Assembly: GCF_042433055.1 (NCBI RefSeq)
Contig: NZ_JBHLWB010000004.1
Coordinates: 62,001 to 126,000 of the forward strand
Direction: 5' to 3'
Length of the DNA: 64,000 nucleotides
DNA from: Gallibacterium trehalosifermentans
Lineage (GTDB): Bacteria; Pseudomonadota; Gammaproteobacteria; Enterobacterales; Pasteurellaceae
The notes beneath the pieces are model-generated. The model was not told where the DNA came from and ran no database searches. It saw nothing but the letters and a program-made list of their open reading frames with translations. A program made the position numbers and the translations under genes. Positions 18,332 to 26,234 of this stretch are shown here, in pieces (the stretch's first letter is position 1; each line of letters opens with the position of its first letter).

Positions 18332-19134
18332 TATAATTTCCTTGTCAATTCAATCATATCAACGGTTGGTTGTAATAAATTCGCTAAATCTCGATTCAAA
18401 CGGCGAACCGCTTTACTTTCTGGCACATCTTCAGCAAGATAAGGGGCAATATCGTATAACTCTTGCACTTTCACATAAAAAAATGATTTTCGCTCTGGCA
18501 CCTGATACCACGCCTGCTCTTTGCTTAAACTGCGAGGCTCGCATACAATATGCACAATCCGCATCGGGACTTGGCAACGAATCGCCAAATTTGCCGCCCC
18601 TCGTTGTAACTTCAAGCCCTCACTGTGAAGTGGCGTGCGTGTTCCTTCAGGGAAAATCAACAGCTTTCCGCCTTGTGCTAATCGCTGTTTACAGCTGGCT
18701 AACAGCTGTTGTGGATCGGCAGAATTGGCAATATAGCCCGCATTTTTTACTACCATTTTACAAAACGGATTATGAAACAGTGCTTCTTTAACCACACAAT
18801 CCATTTCAGGCAACACTGAACCGAGCAACACATAATCAATCAGGCTTGGGTGATTCGCCACAATTAAGCAGCCTTTATCTTGCTGCAACAGCTCCACCCC
18901 TTCAATTTTGTAATCAATTATACGCAAAAATTTTAACGTCGCCACAAAACTATGAAAACAGAGTTGAATGCTACGCTGGCTATATTTTCGCCGCAATATC
19001 GGATCACGATAACGCAAGCGAATCGCCAACATATAAATATTACCCAAAATTGCCGCACCAATGCCAAAATAGGCAAAGGCAAGGCCTGTGCCGACAATTC
19101 GCCACAGTTTGTTTAATTGCGTGTAAATTGCCAT
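18331..19134 (-). CDS. apeD: PlsC-type 1-acylglycerol-3-phosphate acyltransferase homologue
   Basis: 267 residues. An N-terminal TM segment (about 17-38) precedes a PlsC domain with the HX4D motif IVANHPSLIDYVLLG near residues 91-105 and the substrate-binding FPEGTRTPLHSEGLKLQRGA near 159-178. It probably transfers an acyl chain during building of the APE lipid anchor (inference from the cluster). It overlaps the chain-length-factor gene by 22 bases and the ACP gene by one. Confidence 0.84.
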   Translation of the reverse strand: MAIYTQLNKLWRIVGTGLAFAYFGIGAAILGNIYMLAIRLRYRDPILRRKYSQRSIQLCFHSFVATLKFLRIIDYKIEGVELLQQDKGCLIVANHPSLIDYVLLGSVLPEMDCVVKEALFHNPFCKMVVKNAGYIANSADPQQLLASCKQRLAQGGKLLIFPEGTRTPLHSEGLKLQRGAANLAIRCQVPMRIVHIVCEPRSLSKEQAWYQVPERKSFFYVKVQELYDIAPYLAEDVPESKAVRRLNRDLANLLQPTVDMIELTRKL

Positions 19135-19835
19135 TGTTGGGTATCACTCACTAAGCAAAAGTGCGGTTGTTTTTGGAAAAATTTCTGCAAAAACTGCAAA
19201 CCATCAGGGCTTTTTGTGCTGGCTTGCTCGCTTCGTTCAGACCAAGATAGCTGCCACTGCTCCCCTTGAGTCAGCACCATTGCCAACGCATAAGGTTCAC
19301 TTATCTCATCGTTTGCAAGATAAGGTTGATAATGTGCAGGCACCACGCCGTCAAACATCACCAACAACACTTTCTTTTTGCCATCTTGTAAGGCTAATAA
19401 CGCCTCAACTAACCCTGCACAAAAGGTTTGATCCTCTGCTGCCACCGAGCTAATTGGGGCAATGTTTTTCGCTAAAATACTAAATTGCCCTGCTGGTGCG
19501 TTATGTACGGCAGTGGCAAAATCTGTTGGCGACATCTCACCGCTTTGGAAAAAGTGGCTTAATAATTTATAGGTTCGCTCTAGCTGTCCGTGTCTGCTGG
19601 CAAAAACAATCGCATCAATGTCAGGGTGTAATTCATTTAGCTCCAAGGCTAATTGAATCGCCATTTTATCAGCCAACAACATACGACGAGCTTGTAACAT
19701 CGGGATTTTTGACGCTTTAAAGTTGTTAGCTTTTGGCAGCGCCAAATCCGCTTGGCTTGCCCACGCCTGCCACTCAGCCTCTTCAGTGAATGCGGCTGAA
19801 TAAGCCTTACAAGCCAGTAGATTAAAGGTTAGCAT
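19113..19835 (-). CDS. apeC: Chain-length-factor-like ketosynthase partner
   Basis: 240 residues resembling the short N-terminal half of a beta-ketoacyl synthase: IDAIVFASRHGQLERTYKLL, FATAVHNAPAGQFSI and FCAGLVEALLAL. No active-site Cys in a TACSS-type context and no catalytic HGT motif are present, so it is probably catalytically inactive. In Acinetobacter and E. coli systems ApeC pairs with ApeO to set chain length. Two KS genes in this operon keep full active sites. A USS core with extension overlaps its 3' end (19159-19167). Confidence 0.82.
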   Translation of the reverse strand: MLTFNLLACKAYSAAFTEEAEWQAWASQADLALPKANNFKASKIPMLQARRMLLADKMAIQLALELNELHPDIDAIVFASRHGQLERTYKLLSHFFQSGEMSPTDFATAVHNAPAGQFSILAKNIAPISSVAAEDQTFCAGLVEALLALQDGKKKVLLVMFDGVVPAHYQPYLANDEISEPYALAMVLTQGEQWQLSWSERSEQASTKSPDGLQFLQKFFQKQPHFCLVSDTQQWQFTRN

Positions 19836-19866
19836 AAATGATTACTCCCTTTTTCATTACAACCAC

Positions 19867-21102
19867 TTAAGCAGAAGACTGGCAAAGTTCCGCTAATACT
19901 TTCAAGCGGCGGCTATGTTCTTTCACATACGGATTGTCCAGATCCCACGCATAACCTGCCAAAATCGAGCTAATCATCGCACTAACTCGCTCATTGCGAT
20001 TTTGAGCAAACACCACATTTTGGAAACTTAAATCATACCAGCCCATTACATAAGTGCGGAATGTGTCCACGCCACGTTGCAACACGTCGGCAAACTCACT
20101 TTGCCAATTCACTTGCTCACCTTTAAATTGGCGATCTAACGCCTTAACAGCAAGGCTTGCACTGCACATCGCAATGGTTACCCCTGATGAAAACACGGGG
20201 TCTAAAAACTCAGCACTATTGCCAAGCAGAGCAAAACGTTTACCATAAAGCTGTTTGACATTGGCTGAATAGCCAGTGAGTTTTTGATATGGCGTATCCC
20301 ATTTGGCTTGGTCTAAAAGTGCGGTCAAATTTGGTGTATTTTTCACAAAATGCTGCAAACATTGCTCAAGATTATCGCCAAATTGAGCAAAATAGTGTGG
20401 CTCACCAACCACGCCGATTGAGCTTCGGCCATCACTAAATGGAATCAACCAAAACCAAATATCTTTATGCTCAGGGTGTACGCTGATCAGGATTTTATCA
20501 CGCTCAAATTGCGAGGCGGTGATGTTATCTTCAATATGAGTGAAAATCGCTTGGCGAGGCGGTAAATTAGACGGTGTTTCTAACTGCAATAACCGAGAAA
20601 GTACCCGACCATAACCACTGCCATCTAGCACAAATTCACACTCGATCTGATAGCTTTCGCTTTGCTCAGGCTTAACCGTTAATAATGCACAATTTTCTTG
20701 AAAAACAACCTCTGTAATTTCGTGCTGATAACGGATTTCAATTCCTTGTTCTAGCGCACAATCTGCCAGTAGCTGATCAAACTCGGCACGTTTTACTTCA
20801 TAGGCATAAGGCTTGCTATTTGCGGTAAATTGTTTGCCAAAGTCAAACACGGTGTATTCATCTGCTAAACCAAAGGCAGCACCATTTTTAATTTGATAGC
20901 CTTGAGCTTCCACCGCTTCAAGCATTCCTGCTTCTTCAATAAAATCTAAACAGTGAGGAAGTAAGCTTTCACCAATGGAAAAGCGAGGAAATTGTTGCTT
21001 TTCCAGCACAACAACATCATATCCCTTGCGCTTTAATAATGTGGCGGCAATTGCCCCCGAAGGTCCAGCACCAATCACCACCACCTTTCTTTGTTCTACC
21101 AT
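19867..21102 (-). CDS. FAD-dependent oxidoreductase, tryptophan-halogenase-like
   Basis: 411-residue flavoprotein. The dinucleotide fold VVVIGAGPSGAIAATLLKRK and the RFSIGESLLPHCLDFIEE block at the N terminus are typical of the geranylgeranyl-reductase/halogenase superfamily. Near residue 215 is WFWLIPFSDGRSSIG, which fits the WxWxIP pattern of flavin-dependent halogenases. The second FAD motif is ALLGNSAEFLDPVFSSGV near 285-302. A related oxidoreductase is a common APE gene whose reaction is not established. Hydroxylation, halogenation or redox tailoring of the aryl ring are all open. Confidence 0.82.
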   Translation of the reverse strand: MVEQRKVVVIGAGPSGAIAATLLKRKGYDVVVLEKQQFPRFSIGESLLPHCLDFIEEAGMLEAVEAQGYQIKNGAAFGLADEYTVFDFGKQFTANSKPYAYEVKRAEFDQLLADCALEQGIEIRYQHEITEVVFQENCALLTVKPEQSESYQIECEFVLDGSGYGRVLSRLLQLETPSNLPPRQAIFTHIEDNITASQFERDKILISVHPEHKDIWFWLIPFSDGRSSIGVVGEPHYFAQFGDNLEQCLQHFVKNTPNLTALLDQAKWDTPYQKLTGYSANVKQLYGKRFALLGNSAEFLDPVFSSGVTIAMCSASLAVKALDRQFKGEQVNWQSEFADVLQRGVDTFRTYVMGWYDLSFQNVVFAQNRNERVSAMISSILAGYAWDLDNPYVKEHSRRLKVLAELCQSSA

Positions 21103-21116
21103 TACGTACCTTGGGG

Positions 21117-21545
21117 TTATTTAACAAAATCACCTTTTAACGCAACACCTGCCATAACGCTGCCTGCATGGCATTCGTAAGTCGTCGTGCTTTTATATGG
21201 ATTTTTCTTATAATAACTCACTATATTTGAGATTTTTTTCACGCCTAACTGCTTTGCACGTTCTTGCATTTGTAACATAGCGGATAGCATTGCCCATTGG
21301 CACGCTTTTTCGTCTGATTTGTTAAATGCATTAGTTTTTTTGTTAGTAGAAGCTGTTTTTACGACGCTACCAGCTACGGATTGACCAAAATAAAATTTAA
21401 TAGTTGGATCTAACTTTTCTTTCGCTTCTGGCAGATTTAATACATCTTTAATTGGTAAATGATAGGTAGTATCACGCGCAAAACTATTTGCTGAGAATAA
21501 CATACCCACGCCCATTAATAGCAAAATTGCTTTATTCAGTTTCAT
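21117..21545 (-). CDS. Small secreted protein of unknown function in the APE operon
   Basis: 142 residues with a clear signal peptide (LNKAILLLMGVGMLFSANSF then ARD, cleavage near residue 23). The mature part has one conserved-looking pattern: KFYFGQSVAGSVVKTA, KKTNAFNKSDEKACQWAMLS, a GVKKISNIVSYYKKNPY segment and YECHAGSVMAGVALKGDF. Two Cys (in EKACQW and YECHAG) could form a disulfide. Similar short proteins elsewhere are often mislabelled as an excinuclease subunit; that name should not be carried over. It sits 14 bases upstream of the oxidoreductase gene with its own AAGAGGAAAAG ribosome site. A periplasmic role in APE transport is speculation. Confidence 0.8.
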   Translation of the reverse strand: MKLNKAILLLMGVGMLFSANSFARDTTYHLPIKDVLNLPEAKEKLDPTIKFYFGQSVAGSVVKTASTNKKTNAFNKSDEKACQWAMLSAMLQMQERAKQLGVKKISNIVSYYKKNPYKSTTTYECHAGSVMAGVALKGDFVK

Positions 21546-21602
21546 TGTCTTTTCCTCTTATATTGATGAGTCAAAATATTGTACCTAAATATTACACCTG
21601 AG

Positions 21603-22844
21603 TTAATTTTGATACCGCTTGAAAATTAACGAGGTATTTACACCACCGAACGCAAAATTATTATTCATCACATAATCTGTTTTGCATTCAATAGCTTGTT
21701 GTTGAATATAGTTTAAATCTGCACAGCGTTCGTCCCGCTGTTCAAGGTTGATGGTTGGCATAAATAATCCATCATTCATCATCGCAATACTAAACCACGA
21801 CTCCAACGCACCGCAAGCTCCTAATGTATGCCCTAAATAGCTTTTGATTGAAGAAACATAAGGCTGATGACCAAAAACATTATAAGTTGCACGGCTTTCG
21901 GCAATGTCGCCACGCTCTGTCGCTGTGCCGTGTAGGCAAACATAGCCAATTTGATCGGCAGAAATGGTCGCTTGTGCTAAAGCCTGCTCTAAGCAAACTT
22001 GCATTGTTGCAAATTGTGGCTGGGTAACGTGCGTTGCATCACAATTTGTTGCAAAGCCGACAACTTCGGCATAAATTTTTGCTCCACGCTGTTTAGCGTG
22101 TTCTAACTCTTCTAAAATAAAGGTGCCTGCACCTTCCCCTAACACTAATCCATCTCGTTGTGCATCAAATGGACGTGGCGTAAGTTCAGGATTATCATTG
22201 TTTTGACTGGTGGCAAAAAGGGTATCAAACACCGCCACTTCACTCGGGCAGAGTTCCTCTGCACCGCCTGCAATCATAATATTTTGATAACCGTGTTTAA
22301 TCGCTTCATAAGCATAACCAATCGCTTGGCTGCCTGAGGTACACGCAGTCGAAGAGGGAATAACTCGCCCTTGCAAGCCAAAATATAAGCTAATATTGGC
22401 CGCTGTGGTGTAAGGCATCATTTGAATATACGTTTGAGCGGTGATAGCGTGAGTGTGTTTTTCGCTGAGCATCGTCCCAAACGCTCGCACAGGCTCAGTG
22501 CTGCCTGTACAAGAGCCATAAGAAACGCCCGCATTGCCTGCTTTTAAATAATCACTATTGAGCAAATTTGCATCAACTAAGGCTTGCTCAGTAGCGACCA
22601 CCGCCATTTGTGCCACTCGCCCCATACTGCGACTTTGCTTTTTGGTAATGTGAGCAGGGAGCTTAAAATCAGACACAGGGGCTGCAAGGCGACTTTGCAA
22701 GCCGTCATACACTTCCCATTCTGGCACATAAACCACCGCATTTTGGTACTGCAACATACGCTGTTTAATCGTCGCCCAATCGTTACCGAATGCGGTTACG
22801 CCTGACATTCCCGTAACAACAACACGTCTGTTATTTATACTCAT
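21603..22844 (-). CDS. apeR: Beta-ketoacyl-ACP synthase (ApeR-like)
   Basis: 413-residue FabF-type ketosynthase with an intact Cys-His-His set: SSTACTSGSQAIGYAYEA near residue 166, VCLHGTATERGDIAES near 305 and IKSYLGHTLGACGALES near 340. VVVTGMSGVTAFG opens the protein as in FabF. ApeR-type enzymes are thought to act in the first condensation(s), complementing ApeO-ApeC. The gene overlaps the ketoreductase by 4 bases upstream. A 57-base gap follows, so this is the end of the KS-DH-KR-KS block. Confidence 0.88.
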   Translation of the reverse strand: MSINNRRVVVTGMSGVTAFGNDWATIKQRMLQYQNAVVYVPEWEVYDGLQSRLAAPVSDFKLPAHITKKQSRSMGRVAQMAVVATEQALVDANLLNSDYLKAGNAGVSYGSCTGSTEPVRAFGTMLSEKHTHAITAQTYIQMMPYTTAANISLYFGLQGRVIPSSTACTSGSQAIGYAYEAIKHGYQNIMIAGGAEELCPSEVAVFDTLFATSQNNDNPELTPRPFDAQRDGLVLGEGAGTFILEELEHAKQRGAKIYAEVVGFATNCDATHVTQPQFATMQVCLEQALAQATISADQIGYVCLHGTATERGDIAESRATYNVFGHQPYVSSIKSYLGHTLGACGALESWFSIAMMNDGLFMPTINLEQRDERCADLNYIQQQAIECKTDYVMNNNFAFGGVNTSLIFKRYQN

Positions 22845-23563
22845 ACCATACCACCATTAATCGCAATCACCTGACGGGTGATATACGCCGCTTTATCGCT
22901 CATTAAAAATGCCACAAGATCAGCCACTTCTTGTGCCTGCCCCATTCGCTGCATTGGAATCAGTGGCAAGGCGTGCTTTTGCACCTCTTCGCTAATCATT
23001 CCTGTATCAATTAACCCAGGTGCGACGCAATTTACCGTAATTTTGCGTTTGGCAAGCTCCAACGCTAATGCCTTTGTCGCACCAATTAAGCCTGCTTTTG
23101 AGGCACTGTAATTGACCTGACCACGATTACCAACCATACCAGAAACACTGGCTAAGGTAACAATACGTCCGCCTTTGCGAGCAGAAATCATCGGCATAAT
23201 CGCAGGGTGAATCACATTATAAAAGGCATCTAAATTGGTATGAATCACACTATCCCAATCTTCTTCGCTTAAACTTGGAAATGCCCCATCACGGATAATC
23301 CCAGCATTAAGCACCATACCATAATAACTGCCATTTTCTGCAATATCCTGCTCAATCATTGCCCGACATTGCGTGCGATCACTAACATTAAAACAGAGCA
23401 ATCGCCCATCGCTGCCAAGATCTCGAATTTGCTGTAAGGTATCCGCCGCCCCTTGTTGGTCGGAAAGATAATGCACCACAATCTCAAAGCCTAATTTCGC
23501 CAACTCAATGGCAATCGCTTTGCCAATCCCTTTGCTTGCACCAGTAACTAATACACTTCTCAT
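22841..23563 (-). CDS. apeQ: 3-ketoacyl-ACP reductase, FabG-like
   Basis: Short-chain dehydrogenase reducing the 3-keto group during polyene elongation. TGASKGIGKAIA near the N terminus binds NADPH, NAGIIRDGAF is the structural motif, and the catalytic Ser-Tyr-Lys is in SVSGMVGNRGQVNYSASKAG. The protein ends AAYITRQVIAINGGMV, as FabG. The frame is open to 23593, but MRSVLVTG at 23563 (or the Met just before) matches FabG starts. That gives about 240 residues and a 16-base gap to the dehydratase gene. Confidence 0.87.
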   Translation of the reverse strand: MRSVLVTGASKGIGKAIAIELAKLGFEIVVHYLSDQQGAADTLQQIRDLGSDGRLLCFNVSDRTQCRAMIEQDIAENGSYYGMVLNAGIIRDGAFPSLSEEDWDSVIHTNLDAFYNVIHPAIMPMISARKGGRIVTLASVSGMVGNRGQVNYSASKAGLIGATKALALELAKRKITVNCVAPGLIDTGMISEEVQKHALPLIPMQRMGQAQEVADLVAFLMSDKAAYITRQVIAINGGMV

Positions 23564-23579
23564 CATTTCTCTTTCTAAT

Positions 23580-24047
23580 TTACTTTTTTCCAACAGCCTG
23601 CTTTAATGCTGCAATTTCGCTCTCATTCGGTTGATATGTCGTCAGTTTTCCTTCAGCCACGACAACACCCTCTTGATTAATCATTCGAGCCGCAAAATTT
23701 GCCATCTGATTATCTTGCATAATAATTTCCGCTTGAATCTTTAATTTTTCATTTTTTTGATAAAATTCAACCGCTTGTCGGCACTGTCTGCCACCCAGTA
23801 AAAAACCGATTTTCGGCTCACTGTTTGTTTTTAACTTAGCGTGATAACCTGCCCAAACACCCACTGCTTGAGCCATTAATTCCACACTGATCCACGCTGG
23901 TACACGTCCATTTTCATCTAAAAAAAGGGTAAACTTATCATCAATGCGAGTATCGACTTCAACAAAATTCTCTTGGCAAAGAGATAGATTATCCAATAAC
24001 ATCATCGGTACATCGTGGGGCAAATAATCACCAGCTTTACCTAACAT
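23580..24047 (-). CDS. apeP: 3-hydroxyacyl-ACP dehydratase, ApeP type
   Basis: 155-residue FabA-like hotdog protein. YLPHDVPMMLLDNL near residues 8-21 supplies the catalytic His, and WISVELMAQAVGVWAGYHA near 52-70 the acidic partner. It is expected to pair with the short ApeI-like dehydratase encoded at 15344. It starts directly after the preceding KS stop (adjacent bases), which suggests coupled translation. Confidence 0.85.
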   Translation of the reverse strand: MLGKAGDYLPHDVPMMLLDNLSLCQENFVEVDTRIDDKFTLFLDENGRVPAWISVELMAQAVGVWAGYHAKLKTNSEPKIGFLLGGRQCRQAVEFYQKNEKLKIQAEIIMQDNQMANFAARMINQEGVVVAEGKLTTYQPNESEIAALKQAVGKK

Positions 24048-25232
24048 TTATCCTCTCTTTCGAATAATTAAACTGCTATTGTTACCACCAAAGGCAAATG
24101 AATTACTCATTATTACTGGTTTTTCTAAGTAACAATCTTCAAAAATCACGCCAATCTCAGGCAATTTATCATCATAATAGCTGCTTTTCGGCGCGTTACT
24201 TTGACGTGGCAATAATGGTTTTTCCGTCTCACTATAATGTTCAAGCAGCAAACAGCTTATTGCCAACTCAGTTGCCCCAGCTGCGCCTAAGGTATGCCCT
24301 GTTAAATGCTTCGTACTGCTACAAGGAAGTGAGCCAAAAACACGGCTCACCGCCAAACTCTCCATACTATCATTGAGTGGCGTGGCTGTGCCGTGTAGAT
24401 TGAGATAGCCAATCTCCTGTGGCGACAGATGAGCATCTTCCAATGCCATTTGCATTGCACGCTCCGCACCCAGCCCGTTTGGCTCTGGGGCGGAAATATG
24501 GTAAGCATCGCTACTTTCGCCCACTCCAGCTAATTCAATCTCACTTGGCTCTCGGGTTAAAACAAAGATCGCCCCAGCTTCACCAATATTAATCCCATTA
24601 CGGTTCGCCGCAAAAGGGCGAGTGTGTTGTTCAGAAAGCGAAGCCAGCGAATCAAACCCATTTAAGGTTAAATGACACAAGGTATCAACGCCGCCAACAA
24701 TCACGGCATCAACCAACCGACTGGCTAATAAGCGTTTTGCCGAAATAAATACCCGAGCGCTCGAAGAGCAGGCGGTAGAAATGGTAAAGTGCGGTGCTGT
24801 TAAGCCTAAATATTTTGCGACAAAGCCCGAAATAGAGCCGAGTTCTTGGCAGCGATAATCATAATTTGTTGTCTCAGGCTGATAAATGCTTGCCTCGCCT
24901 AAATCAATACCAGCCGTGCTTGTTCCCATCACCACCGCAACCCGAGAGCGACCATAACGAGCAATCAACGCCGTTAATTCCGTGTCTAACTGCCGCAAAC
25001 ACCATAACGCCACCTGATTATTACGGCAAGTATAAATAGAAAGATCGCTAGGAATAGATGGCAAATCAACGACAGGAATATTGCCAACATAGCTATGCTT
25101 CTTGGCTAAAAATTGTTGATCTAATTGAAGTAAACAACGGTTTTCCACCAGATTATTGAAAATAGTCGGCTTATCTGCACCTAACGCATTACAAAAAGCA
25201 TAATGATGAATAAAAACCGCTGGCTCCCGCAT
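24048..25232 (-). CDS. apeO: Beta-ketoacyl-ACP synthase (ApeO-like)
   Basis: 394-residue ketosynthase with full active site: FTISTACSSSARVFISAKRL near residue 157, LNLHGTATPLNDSMES near 280 and STKHLTGHTLGAAGATE near 312. The C terminus SNSFAFGGNNSSLIIRK is typical for FabB/FabF folds. ApeO partners with the ApeC chain-length factor for repeated elongation in characterised clusters; here ApeC is encoded about 4 kb downstream in the same operon. A USS core lies in it at 24787. Confidence 0.87.
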   Translation of the reverse strand: MREPAVFIHHYAFCNALGADKPTIFNNLVENRCLLQLDQQFLAKKHSYVGNIPVVDLPSIPSDLSIYTCRNNQVALWCLRQLDTELTALIARYGRSRVAVVMGTSTAGIDLGEASIYQPETTNYDYRCQELGSISGFVAKYLGLTAPHFTISTACSSSARVFISAKRLLASRLVDAVIVGGVDTLCHLTLNGFDSLASLSEQHTRPFAANRNGINIGEAGAIFVLTREPSEIELAGVGESSDAYHISAPEPNGLGAERAMQMALEDAHLSPQEIGYLNLHGTATPLNDSMESLAVSRVFGSLPCSSTKHLTGHTLGAAGATELAISCLLLEHYSETEKPLLPRQSNAPKSSYYDDKLPEIGVIFEDCYLEKPVIMSNSFAFGGNNSSLIIRKRG

Positions 25233-25247
25233 TCCTTGTTTTTTCCT

Positions 25248-25820
25248 TTATTCTAAATGTTCTAGCAAAATCTGATAGTGAAACTGATAATGCGTAATCT
25301 GTTTTGCCTGCTGATAAGCATCATCGCCATAATCAACCCGAACAACCGCCTGCCCCTTATCATTCAACACAACACGCTGCTTATCCTGATCACTTATCTG
25401 CCAACCCACTGGCAACACTGACTGCCACGCAGTGAGCGGAAGAGTGGTAAGTAAAATATCCCCAACAATTTGTGGCAAAGGCGGCAGATTATTATTAGCC
25501 AAATTAACTTGCTGTTTCACATTGATCGTTTGACCATTATACTCCAGTTGCGCAAGTCTAATTCCCACAGGCGAAAGCAAGGTTAAACTTAAACGCTCTG
25601 GCGATAACGCTAACAAAGTTAATAGATGATGATTACTTGGTTTCATCTGTTGAGCATTAATATGAAGTAATTGTTGCGCTTCAATCGTTGGCGCAAAACT
25701 AAGCGAAGGTAATGGCACTTGTGTTGTTTTTTGTAGGTGATATTGAGTATTGTTCGTTGAGAGCTGACAACCGCACAAAAATATCGTCAATGCACAACAA
25801 ATAAAACGAAAATATTGCAT
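25248..25820 (-). CDS. apeN: DUF3261-type lipoprotein, first gene of the APE operon
   Basis: About 190 residues. CCALTIFLCGCQLS is a signal sequence with lipobox L-C-G-C; the lipidated Cys is near residue 18. The mature part (LLTLLALSPERLSLTLLSPVG, LEYNGQTINVKQQV, GDILLTTLPLTAWQSVLP) resembles the LolB-like DUF3261 family of APE clusters. An outer-membrane receptor for the polyene lipid delivered by the LolA-like protein is a reasonable inference. A start at 25829 is also possible; neither has a good ribosome site. Confidence 0.8.
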   Translation of the reverse strand: MQYFRFICCALTIFLCGCQLSTNNTQYHLQKTTQVPLPSLSFAPTIEAQQLLHINAQQMKPSNHHLLTLLALSPERLSLTLLSPVGIRLAQLEYNGQTINVKQQVNLANNNLPPLPQIVGDILLTTLPLTAWQSVLPVGWQISDQDKQRVVLNDKGQAVVRVDYGDDAYQQAKQITHYQFHYQILLEHLE

Positions 25821-25829
25821 TTTTACCAT

Positions 25830-26234
25830 TACATTAGATTTTTACTTCATTGATAATTTATTTTAATAAAATAAATTGTTTTGTAAATAAATAAGTAACA
25901 AGACATTATATAGATGTAACAAATATGCTTTTTATCATTTAGCATTTTAAAAAGGGTCTGATGTTAGGGGTTCTTGCTGATTTAACTTTATTGATGAAAT
26001 TTTGTCATTTTGTAAGACCTTGTTTTTGATAGATTTAATTCAAAAATGATCCCTAATGAAAAAAATTTTTTTAAAAATTAGTAACATTATGTTACTAGGT
26101 ATCATTTTGGATCATTTCGCCAAAAACAAAACCACGCAAAAAGAACAAAATAAACAGAATGGATTTAGAATTTGCTTATTTTTCAATAAGCTAGTGAACA
26201 ATATAAACAAAAACGCTTGAAAAAATCTTTCTTC
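25830..26234 (-). promoter_or_regulatory. Upstream region of the APE operon
   Basis: A 405-base gap without a gene between the lipoprotein start and tRNA-Ser. It is very AT-rich. It holds an inverted repeat AATTTATTTT / AAAATAAATT (25855-25877) close to the operon start, and a nested palindrome set at 26044-26117. The operon promoter must lie here if the 18 genes are one transcript, but no promoter can be picked with confidence from the AT-rich background. Confidence 0.55.
26044..26117. repeat. Nested inverted repeats between tRNA-Ser and the APE operon
   Basis: An outer repeat AAATGATCC (26044-26052) / GGATCATTT (26109-26117) encloses an inner perfect repeat TAGTAAC-ATTAT-GTTACTA (26079-26097). 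The 74-base element is otherwise A/T-rich. There is no T run and no open frame. It could be an operator pair, the end of a tRNA transcript, or a remnant of a mobile repeat. Confidence 0.6.

Larger units (their letters stand above)
11000..24795. repeat. Twelve Haemophilus-type DNA uptake signal cores in the APE operon
   Basis: Exact 9-base cores AAGTGCGGT (plus strand) begin at 11000, 11529, 13971, 15173, 16793, 17287, 19159, 20317 and 24787. The complement ACCGCACTT begins at 12406, 13227 and 16727. Several carry the extended A/T-rich tail known for the Hin USS, clearest at 20317 (C, AAATTT, five bases, ATTTTT), 13227 and 16727. A one-mismatch copy with a full tail is at 12462. Outside the operon only one exact core was found by eye (48745, in ubiD, without the tail). 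Known role: recognition during natural transformation in Pasteurellaceae. Counts are by eye. Confidence 0.88.

Noticed and set aside
18331..19835. Frameshift between the acyltransferase and chain-length-factor genes
   Set aside because: They overlap by 22 bases, but each protein is full length for its own family.
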